A stretch of DNA of 5,138 bases. It comes from AM-2324 sp042091035. GTDB taxonomy: Bacteria; Bacteroidota; Bacteroidia; Chitinophagales; Saprospiraceae. Below, piece by piece: positions 1-5,138 of the stretch (position 1 is its first letter; each line of letters opens with the position of its first letter). The notes beneath the pieces are model-generated. The model was given only the letters and a program-made list of their open reading frames with translations. It was not told the origin of the DNA and did not search any database. The stretch covers positions 1 to 5,138 of the forward strand of contig JBELIG010000226.1 of assembly GCA_042091035.1 (NCBI GenBank). The letters are read 5' to 3'. The position numbers and the translations under genes are program-made.

Positions 1-230
1 CGATCTATCAGTCGATTCTTGCCTTCCTCCAAGGCAGCCATCAAGGCATCTTGTTGCAAGACAGAAGCTTCCCGAAAAGGTAGCTCTCTAAACACCACCT
101 GCGGCTTACACTTATTCAAACCTTCTACCTTAATATAACGCACTTCAAAGCCATCTTGTCCGCAAAGTAAATTCGGCAAGCTCATACAAAAGCACATCAG
201 AAACAGGAAAAATAGTTGTTTAGGAAGCAT
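1..230 (-). CDS. Secreted POTRA-domain protein, BamA/TamA-like outer membrane family (N-terminal 76 residues only)
   Basis: Start of a gene that continues past the left edge; only 76 codons are visible and all are open. The protein begins MLPKQLFFLFLMCFCM, a short basic start followed by a hydrophobic core, which is a convincing signal peptide; cleavage probably falls between Gly24 and Gln25 (LLCG|QD), Gln at +1 being common in Bacteroidota. A lipobox is unlikely because the residue before Cys23 is Leu. Mature residues 28-76 match the first strand and helices of a POTRA domain: VRYIKVEGLNKCKP, then VVFRELPFREAS, then a helix ending in EEGKNRLID, where family members often read RxNLxNTxLF. Families with this start (BamA, TamA, related two-partner or patatin-linked barrels) insert or export proteins at the outer membrane. 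The barrel is not visible, so the exact family is open. The ATG lies 34 bases after the CBS gene stop, suggesting one transcript. POTRA call moderately sure; export more so. Confidence 0.66.
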   Translation of the reverse strand, partial: MLPKQLFFLFLMCFCMSLPNLLCGQDGFEVRYIKVEGLNKCKPQVVFRELPFREASVLQQDALMAALEEGKNRLID

Positions 231-264
231 ATCCTAAGTTAAGCGATTCCAAACTTTTAAACGA

Positions 265-930
265 TTAAATTTGGAGATATGAAAGAAAAGAATCGATGTG
301 GTCTCGCAGTCGATCATCACTCTGCTCCGCGGCCAACGAAAAGTCAAAGACCTTATAACCAAAACGTTCCAAGGTTGCCACCACATGTTTGGTGTCTGCC
401 GTATTCAGGCGTAAACTCAGTTGAAGGACATCGGAGGCTGCATCCGAAAATATAAAACTACTCAGGATCTTCGACTGCTCCGATTCTATCAGTCGAGCCA
501 ATTCACTCATTGAATAATCTCTGTGCTTCATCTCAATCAAGATGGAAGCTCCACGATCATCTACAGAGCCGCTGTCATAGAGATACTCCATAACTGAAAT
601 TGCAGATACTGCGCCCTTATAGTATAATTTATCATCAACGATTGGAATCACACGAAGTTTGGTCTGACCAAGAATACGAATAGCATCCGTAAAATGATTC
701 TTTACATTCAAAGCCGGAAAGACCTGAGGAATATTCATCTCCTCCAGTTTCAACTCTAGATCAAAGGAAAGAATATGATCTTCAGTCACCATGGCCTGCA
801 GCTTAGACTCTGCATCAAGCATAGGCAGCACAGCGGAATAGCTATCCCCCATAATACGAAGTGCTTGATCACCAGTCATTTCAGGTGAAAGAACTTCTAC
901 CGTGTTATCGATCAGGAAATCTACAGTCAT
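265..930 (-). CDS. CBS domain-pair protein with C-terminal ACT-like half
   Basis: A complete 221-residue cytoplasmic protein with no signal peptide or membrane segment. Two CBS motifs are visible: about residues 10-60 (VEVLSPEMTGDQALRIMGDSY, then VLPMLDAESKLQAMVTEDHIL) and about 70-118 (FPALNVKNHFTDAIRILGQ, then RVIPIVDDKLYYKGAVSAISVMEYL). Residues 127-200 form an ACT-like fold: an ILIEM strand, the helix YSMSELARLIESE, the ILSSFI strand and a closing ATLERFGYKVF. CBS pairs bind adenine nucleotides or related ligands, and ACT domains often bind small metabolites, so a regulatory role is inferred; the ligand and target are unknown. I recognise this architecture as a conserved Bacteroidota protein, often found beside NAD kinase (ppnK), pdxJ and bamA, but have no name for it. 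Here the next gene downstream is the POTRA protein, with no NAD kinase in between. The start is the only ATG with full CBS1 coverage; no good Shine-Dalgarno precedes it, which is usual in this phylum. Confidence 0.9.
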   Translation of the reverse strand: MTVDFLIDNTVEVLSPEMTGDQALRIMGDSYSAVLPMLDAESKLQAMVTEDHILSFDLELKLEEMNIPQVFPALNVKNHFTDAIRILGQTKLRVIPIVDDKLYYKGAVSAISVMEYLYDSGSVDDRGASILIEMKHRDYSMSELARLIESEQSKILSSFIFSDAASDVLQLSLRLNTADTKHVVATLERFGYKVFDFSLAAEQSDDRLRDHIDSFLSYLQI

Positions 931-942
931 GCCAAAAAGGTT

Positions 943-957
943 GTTTATTATATAAAC
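943..957. repeat. Perfect 15-base AT-rich inverted repeat upstream of the CBS gene
   Basis: Arms GTTTAT (943-948) and ATAAAC (952-957) flank a 3-base centre. It sits 12 bases before the CBS start codon, so in the leftward mRNA it would form a small weak hairpin in the ribosome-binding region, or as DNA could be a small operator. Six AT-rich base pairs can arise by chance in such sequence, so function is uncertain. Confidence 0.4.
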
Positions 958-962
958 GCACG

Positions 963-988
963 AGCTGCCGAAATGTGTTCCGACAGCC
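963..988 (-). promoter_or_regulatory. RNA hairpin between the TM2/TPR gene and the CBS gene
   Basis: Read as leftward RNA, positions 988 to 978 pair with 973 to 963 to give an 11-pair stem with a 4-base loop (CACA). Three of the pairs are G-U wobbles (983/968, 980/971 and 988/963) and become C-A mismatches on the opposite strand, so the structure forms well only in the leftward transcript. It lies 39 bases past the stop of the upstream gene and 32 bases before the CBS start. There is no run of U after the stem, so it is not a textbook intrinsic terminator. It may be a weak terminator, an RNA-processing or stability element that separates expression of the two genes, or neutral. Confidence 0.42.
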
Positions 989-1027
989 TTTAAATGACTA
1001 CATTATTGCAAAATAAACGACTGAAAA

Positions 1028-1756
1028 TTAAGAAGAGAGCTTAGATTTCTCTTTTTCGAACTCTACCTGACTCAATAAGCCACGCTCCCGAAGGTCTTTA
1101 AGATAGTTGAGCTGTGCCAAAAGATCATCCTTTTTAGGATCTTCCAGGAGTTCATCCTCTTGGAACTTCGTCTGTGGCAGTCGATAATTATTTGCCTTAA
1201 AAATCTGATAGGCTTCCTTCACACGTAGGAAAGAAAACGCATCATGTGCCTCAATTTTTTCAAAATCTCGGAAACCCAGTTCTACTGATTTATCCAAACT
1301 CTTAAGGGCCTGCTCTTCATTCTCTGTTAAGGAGTAGGCGCAAGCCAAATTGAAATATACTGGATAATTATAAGCATCATATTTCAATGCTTGCTCAAAG
1401 GCAAGGATAGCACCTTCGTAATCAAAATCTCTGAACATGGCTTTACCCTGTTCTATATGCGGAAGTGCTTTTTGTTTATTGAGCTGATTCTGCTGTTCGC
1501 GTTTATAGGGATGATGGCGCTTGGAATAGGCATTACGGCTTTGCTTAGCCTTTGTGCGATAATCCCTGGGTTGNNNNNNNNNNNNNNNNNNNNNNNNNNN
1601 NNNNNNNNNNNNNNNNNNNNNNNNNNNNNNNNNNNNNNNNNNNNNNNNNNNNNNNNNNNNNNNNNNNNNNNNNGGTATTTGTCCAAGGTAGAATCTGTGT
1701 AATCCTAAAAATCCTCCAAAGAAAGCGAGGAATCCTGCCACGTTTTTTTCCTTCAT
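1028..1756 (-). CDS. TM2 domain protein with TPR repeats and C-terminal SHOCT-like motif (contains an assembly gap)
   Basis: The visible N-terminus, MKEKNVAGFLAFFGGFLGLHRFYLGQI, is the first half of a TM2 domain: a hydrophobic helix followed by the signature GLHRFYLG. The second TM2 helix should lie in the run of Ns. After the gap comes a basic, Gln- and Arg-rich linker, then two TPR-like repeats (IEQGKAMFRDFDYEGAILAF and YFNLACAYSLTENEEQALKS), a conserved stretch around DFEKIEAHDAFSFLR, and a C-terminal SHOCT-like helix pair (LLAQLNYLKDLRERGLLSQV) ending in EFEKEKSKL. The protein is expected to sit in the inner membrane through TM2 with the TPR part in the cytoplasm as a protein-binding scaffold; partners and function are unknown. 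Both sides of the gap read in the same frame with 100 Ns, but if 100 is a placeholder the true length and frame are not established. It is first in the leftward block and faces a candidate promoter 44 bases upstream of its ATG. Confidence 0.85.
   Translation of the reverse strand: MKEKNVAGFLAFFGGFLGLHRFYLGQIXXXXXXXXXXXXXXXXXXXXXXXXXXXXXXXXXXQPRDYRTKAKQSRNAYSKRHHPYKREQQNQLNKQKALPHIEQGKAMFRDFDYEGAILAFEQALKYDAYNYPVYFNLACAYSLTENEEQALKSLDKSVELGFRDFEKIEAHDAFSFLRVKEAYQIFKANNYRLPQTKFQEDELLEDPKKDDLLAQLNYLKDLRERGLLSQVEFEKEKSKLSS
1574..1673. other. Assembly gap of exactly 100 undetermined bases
   Basis: A run of 100 Ns interrupts the TM2/TPR gene. Exactly 100 is the customary placeholder for a gap of unknown length, so the real distance may differ. 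The missing DNA should encode the second TM2 helix and the start of the linker. A family-typical TM2 remainder is of the same order as the 33 or so codons implied, so no large insertion needs to be assumed. Confidence 0.95.
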
Positions 1757-1800
1757 CTAGATTGTAAATTTCTCTTTAACCGTTTATCCAATTAACAATT

Positions 1801-1832
1801 CAAAAGTATAAAAAAGAGGGACGCCTTGAAAA
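1801..1832 (-). promoter_or_regulatory. Candidate Bacteroidota-type promoter for the leftward genes
   Basis: On the minus strand, TACTTTTG (1808 to 1801) matches the Bacteroidota -7 consensus TAnnTTTG at every fixed position. Nineteen bases upstream, TTTTC (1832 to 1828) is an imperfect match to the TTG-type -33 element. Transcription would begin near 1794-1796, giving a leader of roughly 40 bases before the TM2/TPR ATG at 1756. The -7 match and its placement are good; the -33 is weak. Confidence 0.5.
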
Positions 1833-1855
1833 GTATTCAGATGAATCTCTTTTTG
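1825..1855 (+). promoter_or_regulatory. Candidate promoter for the phosphatase operon
   Basis: On the plus strand, TTG (1826-1828) is followed after 19 bases by TCTTTTTG (1848-1855), which differs from TAnnTTTG at one fixed position (C for A). The spacing is right for the Bacteroidota housekeeping sigma factor. Transcription would start near 1862, leaving a leader of about 230 bases that includes both inverted repeats. A closer alternative, TAATTTTC at 2061-2068, also has one mismatch but no TTG at the right distance. Moderate to low confidence. Confidence 0.35.
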
Positions 1856-1935
1856 TACTCGACAAATGCCAAATTTAAGCCATAATGATAAGTAATAATT
1901 TAAAGAACTCGATCAGATTATTGTAAGTAGTTCAG

Positions 1936-1972
1936 CGGACATAAATTTTTAATTCATTTTAAAAATTGTCCG
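1936..1972. repeat. Long imperfect inverted repeat in the phosphatase leader
   Basis: The outer arms CGGACA (1936-1941) and TGTCCG (1967-1972) pair perfectly. After a 3-base bulge (TAA, 1942-1944) on the left, the inner arms ATTTTTAA (1945-1952) and TTAAAAAT (1959-1966) pair perfectly around a 6-base loop, TTCATT. Beyond the outer arms, GTTC (1930-1933) can pair with GAAC (1972-1975) in an alternative register. No T run follows on either strand, so it is not an intrinsic terminator. It could be an operator or a structured part of the rightward 5' leader. Confidence 0.5.
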
Positions 1973-1992
1973 AACAAAAAGCGTCCAATAGC

Positions 1993-2017
1993 TAAGAAAT
2001 TCAAAAATGATTTCTTA
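1993..2017. repeat. Inverted repeat with perfect 8-base arms, 73 bases before the phosphatase start
   Basis: The arms TAAGAAAT (1993-2000) and ATTTCTTA (2010-2017) are exact complements around a 9-base centre. With a single bulged T the stem extends to ten pairs and leaves an AAAA loop. It lies 20 bases after the larger inverted repeat. Its size and symmetry suit a dimeric repressor or activator site, or a leader hairpin. There is no run of T directly after it, so it does not read as a terminator. Confidence 0.45.
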
Positions 2018-2089
2018 ATTTAAGGGAACCGCAATCTCCCAAGTTAGACTCCTGCGTTTTTAATTTTCGCTTTGGAGAAACACAATAGA

Positions 2090-3322
2090 ATGAATAGATA
2101 TCAAAGGCAATTACAGGTCAAGCAAACCCAGATTAATTATCTTCTGGAACTCACAGAAGCTATAAATTCTAATGCTAAAATCCCTGTACTTTTCAGAATG
2201 TACCGCGAATTTTTGGAGGACAAGCTGCTGATCAAAAAGATGGCTTTTTTCTCCATAGAAGACGGAGAGCCTTACTGTAAGACCTATATTGGCATCAAGC
2301 CCGATGAGATTCAAGATGACCTTTATCTAGAGCTATTCAAGTATAACAAAGCGAGCACCATTGAAGAGCCACATTCGGCATTCTTGGGACAGTTCGACCT
2401 AATCATTCCTTGCCACCACAAGAATACGCCTATTGCCTTTGTGCTGATCTCCAACCCAGAGATCAATGATGAGTTTATGAACAACATCAAGTTCATAAGC
2501 ACAATTACCAACATCATTTCAGTAGCTATAGAAAACAAACGCCTGTTCAAATCACAGGTCAAACAAGGAATCCTTGCAAAAGAGATGGAGCTTGCCAACA
2601 ATATGCAACGCTCCCTGACACCGCCCAATCATCCAAAAACTAAGCACTACGAAATCTCTTCCTACTACCAGCCACATTTGGAGGTTGGAGGTGATTATTT
2701 CGACTTTGTGCAAACCAAGGGAAACCACCTCGTATTTTGTATCGGTGATATCACCGGAAAAGGCCTTGCTGCTGCCTTACTAATGGCAAACTTACAGGCT
2801 TACTTCCAGACCCTTGTAAAGGTCCATACCGATTTGAAACACTTTGTTACTGAGCTAAACGAAGACATGCTTCGTTCTACCAAAGGTGAAAAGTTCGTTA
2901 CCTTCTTCATGGGTGTATATAACCTGGAAACCCAAATGCTGCAATATGTAAACTGCGGTCACAATCCACCATTGATCTTCCATAAGAACAAGATCAATGA
3001 ACTAACTAAAGGCTGTACACTCCTTGGTATGTTTGAGAAACTACCGAGTATAGAAGTTGGCGAGGTAAAGATCGAAGAAGACGCAACCATCCTGCTCTAC
3101 ACAGATGGACTTTCAGACCTCAGAAATGAGCGTGGAGATTACTTGCCTGTAGGAAGATCGAAGGTCTACCTAAAGCAAAATTCACATCTGAACACCAAAG
3201 AATTCATCGATAAACTTATGGATGGAGTCAACGATTTTCGCGGAGAAGCAGAGTTTCCAGATGACCTGACCATTCTTTGCTGCAAATTCTTTGCTCAACA
3301 GGATACGCCGGTAAATGTCTGA
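2090..3322 (+). CDS. SpoIIE/PP2C-type serine/threonine phosphatase with N-terminal GAF-like sensor
   Basis: A soluble 410-residue protein. Residues 1-25 form a short coiled coil (RQLQVKQTQINYLLELTEAI), about 30-150 look like a degenerate GAF domain, and about 150-177 form the helical linker typical of RsbU-like phosphatases (AKEMELANNMQRSLTPP). The catalytic PP2C domain fills the rest: EVGGDYFDF with metal-binding Asp202, GDITGKGLAAALLMA with Asp220, YVNCGHNPPL near 287-295, LLYTDGLSD with Asp339, and the final DDLT with Asp391/392. All expected metal ligands are present, so it should be an active Mn/Mg-dependent phosphatase. In known systems such enzymes dephosphorylate a STAS-domain anti-sigma antagonist; no such partner or kinase is in the window. 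The start chosen is ATG 2090; an in-frame TTG at 2072 would add six residues, but its bases overlap the only GGAG (2074-2077), so the ATG is preferred. It overlaps the hydrolase gene by 8 bases. Confidence 0.92.
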   Translation: MNRYQRQLQVKQTQINYLLELTEAINSNAKIPVLFRMYREFLEDKLLIKKMAFFSIEDGEPYCKTYIGIKPDEIQDDLYLELFKYNKASTIEEPHSAFLGQFDLIIPCHHKNTPIAFVLISNPEINDEFMNNIKFISTITNIISVAIENKRLFKSQVKQGILAKEMELANNMQRSLTPPNHPKTKHYEISSYYQPHLEVGGDYFDFVQTKGNHLVFCIGDITGKGLAAALLMANLQAYFQTLVKVHTDLKHFVTELNEDMLRSTKGEKFVTFFMGVYNLETQMLQYVNCGHNPPLIFHKNKINELTKGCTLLGMFEKLPSIEVGEVKIEEDATILLYTDGLSDLRNERGDYLPVGRSKVYLKQNSHLNTKEFIDKLMDGVNDFRGEAEFPDDLTILCCKFFAQQDTPVNV

Positions 3323-4127
3323 TCCTAAAATCCATACCTACGCGGATGGAAGTATAAGTTATTGGGACCTGGGAACAGGTCCTTGTATTCTTATGGTACA
3401 TGGCTTCTGTGAAGATAAAAGCATGTTCGAATCCTTCCTTGGACTTTCGAAAAAAAATAGACTTATCATCCCAGACTTACCCGGTTTTGGAGGCTCAAGT
3501 ATCCCGCTTGGCAAAGGGCAGATGAAGACCTATGCTCAAGCTCTGCACAGCCTAATTCAAGCCTTGGACTTAAAGGATATTCATTTTATTGGTCACTCTA
3601 TGGGTACCTATGCCGGCCTTGAATTACTGGATAGCTACAAACCCAGTTTCAAGACTTTCTCCATCTTCCATTCGCATCCTTTTGCCGACAGTGTTGCTAT
3701 TCGAAAAAAGCGCCAAAAGTCCATTGACTTTATACGCAAGCACGGGACAAGTTCGTTTTTCAAACCATTTTTCGCCAATCTTTTTCCCAGTTCTAAGCAA
3801 AGCCTTTTTGCAGAAAAAATCGAAGCTCTTGCCGAAGCCTCCAGAGATATTTCTGCAGCTGCTATCATTTATGCGCAGGAAGCTATGGCAGACCGACGTG
3901 ATCACAGTAAAACATTGGAGCAATTCGGAGGAATCACGCAATACATTGTGGGTCAGCTGGATGAAATTGCCCCTGCTGATCTTGGCCTGCAACAGATCCT
4001 ACTGAGCAAAGTGGGACTTTTCCACTTGATCGAAGACTGCGGACATATGGGGCAGTGGGAAAAGCCAGCGATCATCCTCAAACATTTCCAAGAATTATTA
4101 AAAATTTCTGAGACTCTCAAAAGATAA
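3315..4127 (+). CDS. Alpha/beta hydrolase, intact catalytic triad
   Basis: A complete 270-residue cytoplasmic enzyme of the alpha/beta hydrolase fold. The oxyanion-hole loop is MVHGF (27-31), followed by DLPGFGGSS (54-62). The nucleophile elbow GHSMG gives Ser95; Asp216 in VGQLDEIAP and His244 in DCGHMGQWEKP complete the triad. A helical cap region lies at about 125-195 and is rich in Lys, Phe and Ala. There is no signal peptide. The family hydrolyses small esters, lactones and related substrates; the substrate cannot be read from sequence. Its ATG lies inside the last codons of the phosphatase gene (ATGTCTGA shared), with AGGA 12 bases upstream, so translation is likely coupled. Length and triad spacing are close to those of RsbQ of Bacillus, which works with a PP2C phosphatase; this parallel is inference. 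It could equally be a general esterase of the type often found near pdxJ in Bacteroidota. Confidence 0.92.
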   Translation: MSDPKIHTYADGSISYWDLGTGPCILMVHGFCEDKSMFESFLGLSKKNRLIIPDLPGFGGSSIPLGKGQMKTYAQALHSLIQALDLKDIHFIGHSMGTYAGLELLDSYKPSFKTFSIFHSHPFADSVAIRKKRQKSIDFIRKHGTSSFFKPFFANLFPSSKQSLFAEKIEALAEASRDISAAAIIYAQEAMADRRDHSKTLEQFGGITQYIVGQLDEIAPADLGLQQILLSKVGLFHLIEDCGHMGQWEKPAIILKHFQELLKISETLKR

Positions 4128-4164
4128 GAGCCTGCCGCGATACCTTGCTTGCAAATCATTCGAT

Positions 4165-5138
4165 ATGCTAGTTAAAACTTTTGCGAGTGCTGTTATTGGA
4201 GTAGATGCTCAAACCATAACTATAGAAGTAAGTGCCGGAGGGCCAGCAACTGCTGGAAATCAATTTTATAGTTTGGTAGGCCTACCAGATTCTGCGATCA
4301 AGGAAGGCTTCCAGCGCATAGAGACTGCAATAACAACAGCCGGATATAGCATGAAGCGCAGAAAGACCATTGTAAACCTTGCTCCTGCTAACATTCGCAA
4401 AGAGGGATCTGCCTACGATTTAGCCATTGCCATGGGCATACTGGCAGCGACCGAACAAATTGCATACGAATATTTACAGGATTTTATTTTCATGGGAGAG
4501 CTCTCTCTGGACGGGAGCCTGAGACCTATCCGAGGAGCCCTCCCTATGGCTATCCAAGCCCGAAAAGAATCGTTCAAGGGGATTGTACTCCCAAAGGCCA
4601 ATGCCCGGGAGGCAGCTATAGTTTCTGACCTTGAAGTCTATGGAGCCGACAACATAAATGAGGCCATCCGTATTCTCAACAAAGATAAATCCATTGAACC
4701 CATACAAATAGACACAAGAGAATTATTTGCGAAAGCCAAAAATGACTACGAACTCGACATAGCCGATGTGAAGGGACAATTCAACATCAAACGAGCTATG
4801 GAGATCGCTGCTGCGGGAGGACACAACATGATCCTTATAGGACCTCCAGGAGCAGGAAAGACGATGCTTGCCAAGCGACTGCCTTCCATCCTTCCTACAT
4901 TAAGCCTCCGGGAAGCTTTGGAAACAACTAAAATTCATTCAGTCGCTGGCAAGCTTCCTAATAATTTTGGATTATTATCAAACCGGCCGTTTCGATCGCC
5001 GCATCATACTACCTCTGATGTAGCCATGGTAGGAGGTGGCTCCAAACCCAGTCCGGGAGAAATCTCCCTCTCCCACAATGGAGTGCTATTTTTGGATGAA
5101 CTGCCTGAATTCAAGCGCAGTGTTCTTGAAGTCCTTCG
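4165..5138 (+). CDS. comM: ComM/YifB-family Mg-chelatase-like AAA+ ATPase (partial, 3' end outside window)
   Basis: The first 324 codons of a protein whose family is usually about 510 residues; it runs off the right edge without a stop. The N-terminal Lon-protease-like ChlI domain is clear (VKTFASAVIGVDAQTITIEV, VGLPDSAIKEGFQRIETAI, NLAPANIRKEGSAYDLAIAM, FMGELSLDGSLRPIRGALPM). The AAA+ Mg-chelatase-like core follows: Walker A GPPGAGKT (226-233), the family hallmark RPFRSPHHTTSD (274-285) with VGGG (289-292), PGEISLSHNG (297-306), and Walker B VLFLDELPEF (307-316). The C-terminal lid domain is not visible. ComM is a hexameric branch-migration helicase that extends integration of DNA during natural transformation in Gram-negative bacteria; a role in recombination is expected here. 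It begins 37 bases after the hydrolase stop with no terminator between, so it is probably in the same transcript. No Shine-Dalgarno is evident before the ATG, but homology begins immediately at MLVKTFASAVIG, which fixes the start. Confidence 0.95.
   Translation, partial: MLVKTFASAVIGVDAQTITIEVSAGGPATAGNQFYSLVGLPDSAIKEGFQRIETAITTAGYSMKRRKTIVNLAPANIRKEGSAYDLAIAMGILAATEQIAYEYLQDFIFMGELSLDGSLRPIRGALPMAIQARKESFKGIVLPKANAREAAIVSDLEVYGADNINEAIRILNKDKSIEPIQIDTRELFAKAKNDYELDIADVKGQFNIKRAMEIAAAGGHNMILIGPPGAGKTMLAKRLPSILPTLSLREALETTKIHSVAGKLPNNFGLLSNRPFRSPHHTTSDVAMVGGGSKPSPGEISLSHNGVLFLDELPEFKRSVLEVL

Larger units (their letters stand above)
1757..2089. other. Divergent intergenic region, 333 bases, no gene
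   Basis: This AT-rich stretch separates the leftward TM2/TPR gene from the rightward phosphatase gene. I find no open reading frame beyond about 14 codons (for example one from 1841) and nothing resembling a tRNA or a known riboswitch. It holds two candidate promoters in opposite directions near 1801-1855 and two inverted repeats at 1936-1972 and 1993-2017, all listed separately. Since both neighbouring genes start here, it must contain their regulatory signals. Confidence 0.75.

Noticed and set aside
1391..1767. Open frames on both strands running through the Ns (1391-1702 +, 1453-1686 -, 1552-1767 +)
   Set aside because: They stay open only because the undetermined bases contain no stop codons; the clear TM2/TPR frame covers the same DNA.
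1841..1926. Very short plus-strand reading frames (14 codons from 1841, 13 codons from 1885) in the intergenic region
   Set aside because: They lack ribosome-binding sites and any recognisable leader-peptide feature such as a run of one regulatory amino acid.
1936..2017. Inverted repeats as intrinsic terminators
   Set aside because: Both flanking genes start, rather than end, in this region and no T-run follows either stem on either strand.
3589..4005. Overlapping open frames of 122-138 codons on both strands inside the hydrolase gene
   Set aside because: They show no recognisable motif and lie wholly inside a gene with an intact catalytic triad, so they are shadows.
4128..4164. Possible promoter or terminator between the hydrolase and comM
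   Set aside because: The 37 bases show no stem, no T-run and no TAnnTTTG element.
4413..4707. Short minus-strand open frames inside the ComM gene
   Set aside because: They are antisense to a strongly conserved AAA+ protein and have no domain or start context of their own.

Overview
The window looks like a piece of a Bacteroidota chromosome, most likely from the Flavobacteriales or a near relative. This rests on protein family content: a CBS protein with a C-terminal ACT-like half, a TM2-TPR-SHOCT protein of a type I associate with this phylum, a signal peptide ending just before Gln, and a promoter element of the TAnnTTTG type. There is no rRNA, tRNA, CRISPR array or mobile element. It reads as ordinary core or near-core genome interrupted by one assembly gap.

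Layout. The left third is transcribed leftward: a TM2/TPR/SHOCT membrane-anchored protein (1756 to 1028, with 100 undetermined bases inside it), then a two-CBS-domain protein (930 to 265), then the start of a secreted POTRA-domain protein that runs off the left edge (230 to 1). A 333-base intergenic region (1757-2089) separates this block from the rightward block. It holds two candidate promoters facing away from each other that share their -33 region, and two inverted repeats that would lie in the leader of the rightward transcript. The rightward block is a GAF-like/SpoIIE (PP2C) serine/threonine phosphatase (2090-3322), an alpha/beta hydrolase whose start overlaps the phosphatase stop by 8 bases (3315-4127), and the first two thirds of a ComM/YifB AAA+ ATPase (4165 to the right edge).

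How the genes may work together. The POTRA protein should be an outer-membrane biogenesis component, and the CBS protein a cytoplasmic ligand-sensing regulator. The phosphatase and hydrolase are translationally overlapped. Such a pair resembles the RsbP (PP2C phosphatase) and RsbQ (alpha/beta hydrolase) energy-stress module of Bacillus, although gene order and sensor domain differ; this is the most interesting hypothesis in the window. ComM is a DNA branch-migration helicase used in natural transformation and probably only shares the transcript. I found no clear evidence of a wholly undescribed system.
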